64,000 nucleotides of DNA, taken from Saccharopolyspora spinosa NRRL 18395 (GTDB taxonomy: Bacteria; Actinomycetota; Actinomycetes; Mycobacteriales; Pseudonocardiaceae). Under the pieces are notes generated by a model. That model was not told the DNA's origin, did not search any database, and saw only the letters and a program-made list of their open reading frames with translations. Below are positions 16,910 to 25,160 of the stretch, in pieces. The stretch covers positions 1,207,140 to 1,271,139 of the forward strand of contig NZ_GL877879.1 of the NCBI RefSeq assembly GCF_000194155.1, given 5' to 3'. The position numbers and the translations under genes were made by a program. Each line of letters starts with the position of its first letter. Position 1 is the first letter of the stretch.

Positions 16910-17143
16910 ATGCTGACCGCACGCACGCGTCACCAGGTCACCACCACCGTCCTTCTCCTTGGAATCTGGATAGCCATCGCCGGCCAGGCCGTCCAGGACC
17001 GCTGGATGCGGGCACGCTTCGATGACCGTGGATCGGAAAGCACCGAGAAGGCGGTGCTCACCGCGATCGCTCTCGCCGCAGCACTCGGCCTCGGTGCCGC
17101 GATCACCGCCGTGGTCTCCAAGTATCAAGGCCAGATCCGCTAA
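16910..17143 (+). CDS. flp: Flp-type prepilin with atypical leader
   Basis: The 77-residue protein ends with a prepilin-like segment: RGSESTEKAVLTAIALAAALGLGAAITAVV. Taking Gly-Ser as the cleavage point, Glu is at +5 as in Flp pilins (G-XXXXEY), but Lys replaces Tyr. The 40-residue leader is unusual because it contains its own hydrophobic stretch (TTTVLLLGIWIAIAGQAV). GAAAGGAC precedes the ATG. The gene lies between tadC and the pseudopilins, the normal place for the major pilin. Confidence 0.75.
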   Translation: MLTARTRHQVTTTVLLLGIWIAIAGQAVQDRWMRARFDDRGSESTEKAVLTAIALAAALGLGAAITAVVSKYQGQIR

Positions 17144-17161
17144 CCGCCCGGGGATGCGCTC

Positions 17162-17581
17162 ATGAAGGCCACGTCTGTCCACACCAGATGCCGGAACACT
17201 CAGGACGACACCGGGTCGGCGGCGGTCGAGCTCGCCGTGCTTGCGCCGCTGGCGCTGCTGCTGCTCGTCACGGTGCTGCAGGCCGGATTGTGGTGGCACA
17301 CCCGCACCCTCTGTCTCGCCGCCGCCCAGCAAGGGGTGCAGGCCGCCCGCACCGTCACCGGCACCGCCGACGACGCCCAGAACGCCGCCACCGCGTTCCT
17401 GGCCCGCGCGGCCACGGTCGTGGACGCCCCAGTGGTCACCGCCGAGATCGGTGACCGTGCGGTCACGGTGCGGGTGGCCGCCACCGCACCCCGCCTGCTG
17501 CCCATCCCCGGGCTTGATCGCATCGAGCAGGAAGCCCGCGCCGCCAAAGAGCGCTTCACCACCCCCGGGAGCACACCATGA
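17162..17581 (+). CDS. TadE-like pseudopilin
   Basis: The 139-residue protein has a short cytoplasmic leader and the TadE signature TGSAAVELAVLAPLALLLLV (cleavage G-S, Glu at +5), then an extracytoplasmic domain. The prepilin peptidase at 9095 would process it. It overlaps the next pseudopilin by four bases. Confidence 0.82.
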   Translation: MKATSVHTRCRNTQDDTGSAAVELAVLAPLALLLLVTVLQAGLWWHTRTLCLAAAQQGVQAARTVTGTADDAQNAATAFLARAATVVDAPVVTAEIGDRAVTVRVAATAPRLLPIPGLDRIEQEARAAKERFTTPGSTP

Positions 17582-18012
17582 CACTGCGCCCATTCGACAA
17601 CAAGGGCTCGGCCAGCGTGGAACTGGCCGTCCTGACCCCGGTTGTGCTGCTGGTGTTGGTGCTCATGGTCGCAGGGGGCCGGATCGTCACCGCCCACACC
17701 ACGCTGGAACACGCCGCCACCGCCGCCGCCCGCGCCGCATCCCTGGCCCGCACCCCCACCGCCGCTCACGCCGCAGCCGTCGGCACCGGTACACGAGTGC
17801 TGGGCGAACAACACCTGTCGTGCACGGACATTCAGCACACCCTGGACGCCAGCGGCTTCGGTACCCGCCCGGGACAAGCGGGGGTCGTCACGATCAGATT
17901 GCGCTGCACGGTGACGCTGTCCGACCTCACCAGCCTGCCCGGACTGCCGGGCAGGGTCGGGCTCGATGCGGCCAGTAGCAGTCCTGTGGACCCGTACCGG
18001 ACACGCTCATGA
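17578..18012 (+). CDS. TadE/TadF-like pseudopilin
   Basis: The 144-residue protein has the signature KGSASVELAVLTPVVLLVLV, with Glu at +5 after the predicted cut. The exported domain contains two Cys (SCTDIQ and LRCTVT) that may form a disulfide. It is probably a minor pilus component. It is coupled on both sides. Confidence 0.8.
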   Translation: MTLRPFDNKGSASVELAVLTPVVLLVLVLMVAGGRIVTAHTTLEHAATAAARAASLARTPTAAHAAAVGTGTRVLGEQHLSCTDIQHTLDASGFGTRPGQAGVVTIRLRCTVTLSDLTSLPGLPGRVGLDAASSSPVDPYRTRS

Positions 18013-18428
18013 CCAGCCACCGGAAGCGCCTACCCAATGAGGGTTCGGTGAGCGTGCTCATCGCCGTGCTCGCGCCGTGCCTGCTGCTGGTGTTCGCGGT
18101 CCTGGTCGACGGCGCCGACCGGCTACGCGTGCTCGCACGCGCCGACGCCATCGCCGCCGAGACTGCCCGTGCCGCGCTCACCGCCCTGGACACCCGCGGC
18201 CCGGCCATCACCCTCGACCCCGTTCACGCCGCCACAGCCGCGCGCCGCTACCTCACCGCCACCCACCACACCGGCACGCTGGTCTTGGACGGTGCACGGA
18301 CCGTGCACGTCACCGTCTGGCATTCCGAGCCCGCCGCGATCGGGCTGCTCTGGACCACCCACACCGTCACCGGCTCCGCGACCGCCCAACTCGCCGTCGG
18401 CACCAACACCCCCGGCAGCACACCATGA
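18009..18428 (+). CDS. TadG-like pilus protein
   Basis: The 139-residue protein begins with a pilin-like segment NEGSVSVLIAVLAPCLLLVF, but Leu replaces the +5 Glu, so processing may differ from the two preceding proteins. The exported part is Ala/Thr-rich, typical of helicase/secretion neighbourhood TadE/G-like proteins of actinobacteria. It overlaps the LysM gene by four bases. Confidence 0.72.
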   Translation: MTSHRKRLPNEGSVSVLIAVLAPCLLLVFAVLVDGADRLRVLARADAIAAETARAALTALDTRGPAITLDPVHAATAARRYLTATHHTGTLVLDGARTVHVTVWHSEPAAIGLLWTTHTVTGSATAQLAVGTNTPGSTP

Positions 18429-20437
18429 CCACCACCCCGCCCCGCGCCACGACGGCCGACCGGATTCGCGCCGGTGCCGCCGTCCTCGGCCTCGCCCTGC
18501 TCCTCATCGGACTGCCCGTCGTTCTGACCTTCGCCGGGCAGGTCATCACGATGCCGCAGCTGTCGTGGCCGGTGCTCGACGATTCCCCGTGGGCGCCGCC
18601 GCTGATCGACCAGCTCCGGCCCTGGCTGGAGGACACCTGGCAGGCCCTGCGCCTCGACCTCGGCTCCGACGGTGCGCTCCTCCTGCTCATCTTCGCGACC
18701 GGGTGGGGCAGTTGGCTGGTGATGCTGTGGTGGAGCCTCTGCGATCTCCTGCTTCTCCTGCGTTACGGCGCCGGCCGTGCGCGTGAGCGTGTCGCGGCGA
18801 TGGGGCCTCGCGGGTGGATCACCACGCTGGTCGCCGCCGCGACCTTCGCCAGCACTCCCTCCACTGTGTCCGCCGCCCCGGTGACAGATCCGGTCGCGGT
18901 CACCGCACCCCAGTACCCCGGTGGTGTCCTCCCGATGCCCCACGAGAAGGGCACCACCGTCCCGCTGGGTTCGGGCGGGCCTCCCGGCCTGCCCGAACCC
19001 AGCACCCCCACCACCGTCAGCGACGACCTGCGTCCGGACTACCCCCGTTATGAGGTCGTTCGCGGCGACACCCTGTGGGGCCTCGCGGCACGCCACCTCG
19101 GCAATCCCCACCGCTGGCCTGACATCGCGGCACTCAACACCGGCCGTATCGGCGACGACTACTGCCTGCTCACCGGTTCGGTCCTCCTGCTGCCGGGCGA
19201 CGCCACCCATCTCCCCGCCCCCGCGGTCATTCCCGAGGACGCGCGGTGGATCACTGTCGGACCCGGTGACACGCTCACCGCGATCGCCGGACGCGAGCTC
19301 GGCGCCCCCGACCGCTGGCAGGAGATCGCCGAGCTCAACGCCCACCAGCCACAGCCGGACGGGCGTGTTCTGCGCGACCCGGACATGCTTTTCCCCGGCT
19401 GGCGCCTCGCACTACCCCCGGCAGGCCACAGTGCCCCCGCACCCGCACCGCCCGATCACACGCCGCGCGCGACCACATCACACCCTCAGGCTCCGTCACC
19501 GGAGGATCACGGCCGGTCGGCTGCACAGCCGGCCGCTGCGCTGGAACAGGGGCCGGGGGTGGAGATCGCGTCCGGGGTGTTCCTCGGCCTGGGGCTGGCC
19601 GCGGCCGCGAGTGCCGCGCTGGTTCTCGCCCGCACACGCCACCGCCGCACCCAGCGTCCCGGGGCCGCACCGACGCCGGATTACCCCGTTGCTCCCACGG
19701 TGTATCAGCTCAAACTCGCCCACCTTCGCGCCACCCAACCCAGCCTCGACACCGAGTCCCCCTCCGCCGATCACGATCACGAACACGAGCGCGAGCGCGA
19801 GACCGGTGAGGGTGCCGCAGCACCAGGTGACGTCGTCGCGGAGCTCGGTGTCGACGACAACGCGACCGTGCGGCTGGACCTTGCGGCCGTCGGTGGGCTC
19901 GGGCTCACCGGGCCTGGCGCCGAGGACGCGATGCGGGCGCTCATCCTCGATCTCCAGCACCGCCACGGCCCGCGGATTGTGCTGCAGAAATCACTCGCCA
20001 ACAACCTGTTCCCCCACTACGGCGAGCTGCCTCACCCCCTGGAGGTGACCGACGCCCTCACCACCGCTGCCAGCAGCCCCGGGGAGGACGACCAGCGTCT
20101 GGAGGTTTTCGTGGTGCGCGCACCACTGCCGGCCCAGACCGCTGCCCTGTTGAGGCGATCGCACACGAGGCCCGGCGGTGTGGTCGTGCTCGCGCTCGGA
20201 CCGTCGGTCTCGGGAACCACGCTGACCATCAACTCCGGCGGGATCGTGACCTCAGCGATTTCCCGAGGCCACCGCGAGAGATCTGGTGGGCGTCCGGATG
20301 TTCACCGCGACTCCGCCCGCCGCCGACGACCTCCTCACCCTCGCCCACCACGTCGCACCCCAGCGGCCACGAAACAATCCAGCCGAGGCGAAAACGCCTT
20401 CGCCAGCGCCCCCACCAGCCTCACTGCCAGAGGTTGA
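18425..20437 (+). CDS. Membrane LysM protein, 5' part of a frameshifted LysM-BTAD gene
   Basis: This is the N-terminal part of a protein with two to three membrane helices (AAVLGLALLLIGLPVVL; LLLIFATGWGSWLVMLWWSL) and an exported stretch with two LysM domains: YEVVRGDTLWGLAARHLG (from residue 209) and WITVGPGDTLTAIAGRELG (from residue 275). These are followed by a Pro-rich linker, another membrane helix (VFLGLGLAAAASAALVLA, near 385) and a cytoplasmic region. Homology in this frame stops near residue 612 (VTSAIS); the last 55 residues are Arg/Pro-rich frame noise. One extra C in the CCC run at 20262-20264 would continue the protein as SAISPEATARDLVGVRMF into the BTAD part. LysM binds peptidoglycan, so the intact protein would span the envelope with a cytoplasmic regulator domain. 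Confidence 0.8.
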   Translation: MTTTPPRATTADRIRAGAAVLGLALLLIGLPVVLTFAGQVITMPQLSWPVLDDSPWAPPLIDQLRPWLEDTWQALRLDLGSDGALLLLIFATGWGSWLVMLWWSLCDLLLLLRYGAGRARERVAAMGPRGWITTLVAAATFASTPSTVSAAPVTDPVAVTAPQYPGGVLPMPHEKGTTVPLGSGGPPGLPEPSTPTTVSDDLRPDYPRYEVVRGDTLWGLAARHLGNPHRWPDIAALNTGRIGDDYCLLTGSVLLLPGDATHLPAPAVIPEDARWITVGPGDTLTAIAGRELGAPDRWQEIAELNAHQPQPDGRVLRDPDMLFPGWRLALPPAGHSAPAPAPPDHTPRATTSHPQAPSPEDHGRSAAQPAAALEQGPGVEIASGVFLGLGLAAAASAALVLARTRHRRTQRPGAAPTPDYPVAPTVYQLKLAHLRATQPSLDTESPSADHDHEHERERETGEGAAAPGDVVAELGVDDNATVRLDLAAVGGLGLTGPGAEDAMRALILDLQHRHGPRIVLQKSLANNLFPHYGELPHPLEVTDALTTAASSPGEDDQRLEVFVVRAPLPAQTAALLRRSHTRPGGVVVLALGPSVSGTTLTINSGGIVTSAISRGHRERSGGRPDVHRDSARRRRPPHPRPPRRTPAATKQSSRGENAFASAPTSLTARG

Positions 20438-21389
20438 AGGAACCTGCCGGTCCACGGACAGCGGCGCCGCTGCCGGTACGGAGGACTCGGTCTCCACCGT
20501 GGAATCCTTCGGGATCACCGAGGCGCCGGACACCGGCGCTGGGGTGCTGTCGTTGCGGGTTGTGGGTTGCTTTGCTCTGTCGTGCAGCGATGAATCCGGT
20601 ACCTGGTGGGAGATCACCGGGGAGCTCTCGCCACGCCAGCAAGAACTCCTCACCTACCTCGCGGTGCATCCCGAGGGCGTCGCCCGCGACACGCTGATCG
20701 CCGACCTGTGGCACACCAGTCCCTCAGCACGGCCCACCAACGCGCTCAACACCGCCCTCTCCCGGCTGCGCGCCACTCTCACCCGCGCTACCCACGGCCT
20801 GGCCGGCGAGATCGTCGACACCCACAACCGGCATCTGCGGCTCAACCCTGATCTCGTCGACGTCGACTACCACCACTTCGCCCACGCCGATTCCGATAGC
20901 CGCCGTACACAGAACACGACGCAACGCCTCACCGTGCTACGCGAGATCGTGGATGCCTACCGTGGCGAGCTGGGTGCGGGCATCGACTCCGAATGGATCC
21001 ACCCCGTGCGGCACGCCGCGCAACGCACCGCCATCAATGCCATCAGCGAACTGGCCCGCCATCACGTCGCCGACGATCCCCGGCACACCCTGGAACTGCT
21101 GGAAACCGCCACCGGTTTCGACCCCTACAACGAACATCTCTACCGCGACATCATGCGACTGCAAGACCGTCTCGGCATCCACGACGGCATCCCCCGCACC
21201 CTCGCGCTCCTCGAAGTGCGGCTGCGGGACATCGACTGCGAACCCGCACCAGAAACCCAGACCCTGGCTACCGCGCTACAACACCGCCACGCCCAGCACG
21301 TCATCCGGTCGGTTCCCCAACCACCACACGCCGACACCGGAATACGCCACACCGGTGCAGCTCACCCCGCCACGCCACACCCCGGTTGA
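20286..21389 (+). CDS. BTAD transcriptional-activator part of the LysM-BTAD gene
   Basis: After the frameshift the frame encodes 'DLVGVRMFTATPPAADDLLTLA', a linker, a winged-helix domain of the OmpR/SARP type (ELSPRQQELLTYLAVHPEGV; ADLWHTSPSARPTNALNTAL) and a bacterial transcriptional activator domain (HHFAHADS to RLQDRLGIHDGIPRTLALLE). The GTG at 20286 has no good ribosome binding site, which supports its being a broken downstream half and not a separate gene. In actinomycete Tad/T4SS loci the LysM, membrane and BTAD parts form a single protein. A programmed +1 shift at TCC-C is possible but less likely. Confidence 0.75.
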   Translation: MGVRMFTATPPAADDLLTLAHHVAPQRPRNNPAEAKTPSPAPPPASLPEVEGTCRSTDSGAAAGTEDSVSTVESFGITEAPDTGAGVLSLRVVGCFALSCSDESGTWWEITGELSPRQQELLTYLAVHPEGVARDTLIADLWHTSPSARPTNALNTALSRLRATLTRATHGLAGEIVDTHNRHLRLNPDLVDVDYHHFAHADSDSRRTQNTTQRLTVLREIVDAYRGELGAGIDSEWIHPVRHAAQRTAINAISELARHHVADDPRHTLELLETATGFDPYNEHLYRDIMRLQDRLGIHDGIPRTLALLEVRLRDIDCEPAPETQTLATALQHRHAQHVIRSVPQPPHADTGIRHTGAAHPATPHPG

Positions 21390-21461
21390 CAGCGCCCCTG
21401 ACCGGAGCGTCCATATACCACTGGCCCCTACGAATCGAATGTCACCAAGGAGGTAACAGAA

Positions 21462-22001
21462 ATGTCCTCAGTAGACCGTTCGCGGCTTCACACACCACCG
21501 GCACAGCAACTGCGTGCCCCTGGCCCACGGCTGAACCAGGCTCCGGCACCGCCGTATCCCTCACCTGCCGCGCGTACCCGGCTCACCTGCACCCTGGGTC
21601 CCCCGCCGCCCATGCGCATGCCCCGCGACACCGGCGGCATCGTCATCACCTCCACCGACCGGGACCCCCACCAGGCCCTCACCGGCTTCACCGGGGCCTG
21701 GAAGCCGAACCTCAGCCCCGCCTCCCTCCCCGCGGGAACCGTTGTCCTGCAGCTCCTTCCACCCGCCGACGGCGACGATCCCGATCTGGTCGACGTCTGG
21801 CTGTGGCTCACCCGTCACGGACGCTGGCTGATGCTGGGCTGTTGGAAGAACGCAGGCCCGGGCTGGACCTACCGCGCCGCGCCGCTGATCCACGCCGCCC
21901 TGCCCGCACCACAGGCCAGCGCAGCACCCCAGGCCGGCGCAGCACCGCAGAACACCGCAAGCTCACCACGACTGCGCGCCCTGCCGTCCCGCCACACATA
22001 A
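21462..22001 (+). CDS. Hypothetical protein, proline-rich ends
   Basis: The 179-residue protein is preceded by a perfect AAGGAGGT six to seven bases from its ATG. The middle is protein-like (GGIVITSTDRDPHQALTGFTG; DLVDVWLWLTRHGRWLMLGCW) and flanked by Pro/Ala-rich tails. There is no membrane segment. It ends the pilus-side transcript. I do not recognise the family. Confidence 0.65.
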   Translation: MSSVDRSRLHTPPAQQLRAPGPRLNQAPAPPYPSPAARTRLTCTLGPPPPMRMPRDTGGIVITSTDRDPHQALTGFTGAWKPNLSPASLPAGTVVLQLLPPADGDDPDLVDVWLWLTRHGRWLMLGCWKNAGPGWTYRAAPLIHAALPAPQASAAPQAGAAPQNTASSPRLRALPSRHT

Positions 22002-22147
22002 AAGCCGTCGCCATGATGAACCCGGCCAGCGGTGCCGACGGTCAGGCCGCCCCACCTGTGGCGAGGGGCGCTCTGACCGTCGGCACAACAAGTCCACCCG
22101 GCTCCGGCAGCGCCCTGCGCAGCCGGCAGGGCAGCCTGCCGGAGCTG

Positions 22148-22588
22148 CTAGATCGAGGAAAACTGCGGGGGCGCCAACTCAGGGGCATGCTGGGGATTCC
22201 GTGGCTCTTTCCTGGTGTGCGGTTCCACCACCGTGATCTCCGTGATCTCCGCCGGGGGATTGGGATCGGTGTGGTCTGTCTGCTCCGAGGCAGGCTGGTG
22301 GCTGAGGTGCTCGCGGGTGCGCTGGGCTGCCTGTCGAATCTGTGCTGTGAGGCCCTTGTTGGTCTCGCGGGCCTGGCGTTGCTCACGCTCGGCGCGCCGG
22401 TTCCCGCGGTGAGCCGGTTCCCGACGCGCGTGGGTGATGTAGCGCTGAAGCAGGTCCCGAAGGTGCTGCGCGTGGTGGGCGTTGAGGTCGATCTCATAGA
22501 CCACCCCCTCCACAGAGAACGTCATGGTCTGCTCGGCGGGTGAGCCGTCGATGTCATCGACGAACTCGACCACGGTCTTTTCAGCCAC
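22148..22588 (-). CDS. Lsr2-like protein lacking the DNA-binding tail
   Basis: The first 55 residues match the Lsr2 oligomerisation domain: EKTVVEFVDDIDGSPAEQTM, FSVEGVVYEIDL, LRDLLQRYITHARR. The C-terminal half is Arg/Gln-rich, then Pro-rich, and contains none of the RGR-IP DNA-binding motif seen in the neighbour at 22840. Total length is 146 residues. It could form mixed oligomers with full Lsr2 and modulate silencing, as an H-NS antagonist does; this is inference. It is divergent from the full lsr2 gene with a shared 250-base promoter region. Confidence 0.8.
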   Translation of the reverse strand: MAEKTVVEFVDDIDGSPAEQTMTFSVEGVVYEIDLNAHHAQHLRDLLQRYITHARREPAHRGNRRAEREQRQARETNKGLTAQIRQAAQRTREHLSHQPASEQTDHTDPNPPAEITEITVVEPHTRKEPRNPQHAPELAPPQFSSI

Positions 22589-22839
22589 AGCACCATCCCA
22601 ATATCAAGTCCAGAGATCCATGACAGGGGCCCTGAAGTCAGCACGTACTCCTTGCTGCGAAATCATAGAACATCGCCGCCCGCGACAGCCAGCACATGTG
22701 ACATCCTTGAGAATGCCGCGACTGTAATCCACCCGGACGCGGCGGCGCTCCGTGGGTTTTATCTCCGGCGGCTGCCCTACAATCCGTTTCCACACCGACG
22801 TCCGGCATTTCACGATACCGGGCAAACGAAAGGAACTAC

Positions 22840-23181
22840 ATGGCTCAGAAAGTCACCGTTGCGCTCGTCGACGACATCGATGGCACGCCCGCTGAGGCCA
22901 GCGTCGAGTTCAGCCTGGATGGAGTCAACTACACGATCGACCTGTCCCAGGACAACGCCACTGAACTCCGGGACGCCCTCACACCGTTTGTGTCTCATGC
23001 CCGCCGGACCGGGGGGCGAAAGCGCGCGACTATCAAGCCCGCCAAAGCCGCCGCGCCGCAGACGACGGACAAAGAACGCAACCTGGCCATTCGCACGTGG
23101 GCTCGCGAACAAGGTTTTCAGGTGTCCGACCGAGGCCGTATCCCCGCGGAGATCGTCGAGGCCTACGACAACGCTCGATAG
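22840..23181 (+). CDS. lsr2: Lsr2 nucleoid-associated protein
   Basis: The 113-residue protein has the complete Lsr2 layout. The N-terminal beta/alpha oligomerisation domain is VTVALVDDIDGTPAEASVEF ... YTIDLSQDNATELRDAL, then a basic linker, then the DNA-binding domain IRTWAREQGFQVSDRGRIPA (RGR at 98-100) ending EIVEAY. Lsr2 bridges AT-rich DNA and silences acquired genes. AAAGGAAC precedes the ATG, and TACAAT at 22778 is a possible -10 box. This is likely the element's own copy, since the host chromosome normally carries its own. Confidence 0.93.
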   Translation: MAQKVTVALVDDIDGTPAEASVEFSLDGVNYTIDLSQDNATELRDALTPFVSHARRTGGRKRATIKPAKAAAPQTTDKERNLAIRTWAREQGFQVSDRGRIPAEIVEAYDNAR

Positions 23182-23204
23182 TCGAAGGCGGGGCCGCCGG
23201 CCGG

Positions 23205-23260
23205 CAGGCCCCGCGGCCCCGCCGTCGACCGCGTGGTGCGAGGCGGGGCCGCGGGGCCTG
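23205..23260 (+). terminator. Long perfect hairpin after lsr2
   Basis: A 19-bp perfect inverted repeat (23205-23223 and 23242-23260, arms beginning CAGGCCCCGCGG) has an 18-base loop. It begins 24 bases after the lsr2 stop. It has no U-tract but very high stability, consistent with actinomycete termination. Confidence 0.7.
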
Positions 23261-23264
23261 TGCT

Positions 23265-23392
23265 GGGGATACGGGGGTGCATAGGGAGGATCACCAGGGG
23301 GATCCGCAGGAGGCGGCGCTTAGACGACCACCCCCTCGGGCGGCGGTCCCCCGCTGCGTAGCGTGCCTCACGGGGGATCCGCGGGTATCCCC
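23265..23392. repeat. Repeat-rich non-coding segment
   Basis: An 8-bp inverted repeat (GGGGATAC at 23265 and GTATCCCC at 23385) encloses two direct copies of GGGGGATCCGC (23297 and 23372) and further G/C-run complementarity. No gene is visible. It could fold into a large structure; its role is unknown. Confidence 0.5.
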
Positions 23393-23484
23393 GACTGGCC
23401 TGGCCACAGGCCGGGAGAAACATCGAGGCGGGCGGGGCCAGGCATCACGTCAGGACACTCCCACCACGCCTCTCACCACCTGTA

Positions 23485-23560
23485 TCCCGATAAATAACCT
23501 CCCTCCACTATTATTGTTTTTCATTTTATTTTTCAGAAACTGTTCAAGTCGTCGCTTTCA
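23485..23560. other. AT-rich tract upstream of the MoxR gene
   Basis: The stretch from the TCCCGATAAATAACC segment through TTTTTCATTTTATTTTTCAG is the most AT-rich run in the window, in DNA that is otherwise about 65-70% GC. It contains no gene. It is the kind of sequence Lsr2 nucleates on, and an Lsr2 gene lies 300 bases away. Confidence 0.6.
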
Positions 23561-23891
23561 GTGACCTATTCGCCCAGCACTTGGGATTTGAATAGGAAAT
23601 GTGGGCGATTTCAGAATAACGGCAGGCCGGATCCTATGGGGTGATTCGAGAAGAGTCGTGAAAATGGGGCGTTATTTGTTGAATCGTGCGCGGCACAGAG
23701 CTATCTTTGAACCATCACCGGGGGAACCGGGAAATCACCGAAATGCCGCCCCTGGCGGAGCTATGTTCACCGAGGGAGCTACCGTGCCGATGGCCGCGAT
23801 CCACCCTACCGCCGAAACCCGCGAATCCAGCGATGCCGCCGAAAACGAGACGCCGGTTGTGTGGCCCACCACCTGGGAAGGGGAATTGCAC

Positions 23892-25118
23892 ATGACACCG
23901 CCCGCCGGTTCGCCAGGAACGCCCGCGCCCGCACCGGTGCCCTCGGGCACTACGGGGGGTGCGCGGTTGCGCAGTGGCGAACTGCGGCGGATTGTCGCCG
24001 AATGGCTCTCCGATCACGCGGGAACGGAATTCACGCCACGCGACATAGCTAAAAAGTTGGGTCGCTCGTCGGGCGCGGTCGGCAACGCGTTGCAGGTGCT
24101 CACCGATCGCGGGGAGGCCGAGAGGACCTCCCTCACGCCGTTGCGCTACCGGGCGACGGCCGCGACCGCCGGTGCCGCCGCCCCCAGCACACCAGCGGCG
24201 AGCCCCGCGAAAGCCTCGCGCCGACCCCGGAAAGCCGCACCCACACCAGCCGCGCCCACGCCAGCCGTACCGGAACCAGAGGCGCCACACCCGGCTCCGG
24301 TGCCCCCGGAAGAGGCGCCCGTGTCGGGTCCGGTGACCCGCCCGAACGGGCAGACCTACCACCCCCGCCAATTGTCGGGGGTGCCGGATGTCACCGCGTT
24401 GCGCAAGCTACGCGCCGCAGGTGTGTCCTCCCTGCTGTACGGGCCCCCCGGAACGGGAAAGACCTCGGTCGTCGAGGCCGCCTTCCCGGACCTGATCACA
24501 GTGCAGGGCGACGGGGACACCACGGTCGCGGACTTCGTCGGGGAATACACCCAAACCCCGGATAGCCGTTACGTTTTCGTCCACGGCCCCCTGGTCACCG
24601 CGATGCGGGACGGCCGGTGCCTGTTCATCGACGACGCCACCCTGATCCCGCCTACCGTGCTGGCCGTGGTGTATCCCGCGATGGACGGACGCCGCCAGAT
24701 CACCGTGAAAGCCAACGGCGGCGAAGTGGTCACCGCCGAGCCCGGCTTCTACGTCGTCGCCGGACACAACCCCGGCGTGCACGGCGCGGTCCTCACCGAC
24801 GCCCTCTCGTCACGGTTCTCCGCGCAGATCCAGGTCTCCACGGACTTCGATTTGGCCAAGCAACTGAACATCGACCGCCGCGCGGTGCGCGTGGCGCGCA
24901 ATCTCGCGACGCGCCAACGCAAAGGCGAGGTCCGCTGGGCCCCGCAGCTTCGCGAACTGATCGCGTTCGAACGGATCTCCGCCGTACTGGGTGCGGACGC
25001 TGCCGCCGCCAATCTCGTGGGTATCGCGCCGGAAGAGGACCGCGACACCGTAGCGGTGGCCGTGCGCGACGCGTTCGGCACCGTGATCGAACCGCTCGCA
25101 CTCGGGCCACGGGTCTAA
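23892..25118 (+). CDS. MoxR-type AAA ATPase with N-terminal winged helix
   Basis: The 408-residue protein from the ATG at 23892 has GGAAGGGGA eight bases upstream; in-frame starts at 23763-23790 have poorer sites. Residues 27-90 form a winged helix (GELRRIVAEWLSDHAG; FTPRDIAKKLGRSSGAVGNAL). An Ala/Pro linker leads to the AAA core with YGPPGTGKTSV (Walker A, 183-192), CLFIDDATL (Walker B, 243-251) and VVAGHNPG (sensor). MoxR ATPases act as chaperones together with VWA proteins, and the next gene encodes one. The fusion to a DNA-binding-type domain is unusual for MoxR. The same winged helix recurs in the protein at 29559. Confidence 0.85.
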   Translation: MTPPAGSPGTPAPAPVPSGTTGGARLRSGELRRIVAEWLSDHAGTEFTPRDIAKKLGRSSGAVGNALQVLTDRGEAERTSLTPLRYRATAATAGAAAPSTPAASPAKASRRPRKAAPTPAAPTPAVPEPEAPHPAPVPPEEAPVSGPVTRPNGQTYHPRQLSGVPDVTALRKLRAAGVSSLLYGPPGTGKTSVVEAAFPDLITVQGDGDTTVADFVGEYTQTPDSRYVFVHGPLVTAMRDGRCLFIDDATLIPPTVLAVVYPAMDGRRQITVKANGGEVVTAEPGFYVVAGHNPGVHGAVLTDALSSRFSAQIQVSTDFDLAKQLNIDRRAVRVARNLATRQRKGEVRWAPQLRELIAFERISAVLGADAAAANLVGIAPEEDRDTVAVAVRDAFGTVIEPLALGPRV

Positions 25119-25160
25119 CCCCCACGCCCCGCCACTTCGAAAGTCCTGGAGACGATCCCC

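Noticed and set aside
23265-23392. Direct repeats considered as a small CRISPR array
   Set aside because: Only two copies of an 11-mer with unequal surroundings; no relation to the I-B repeat.
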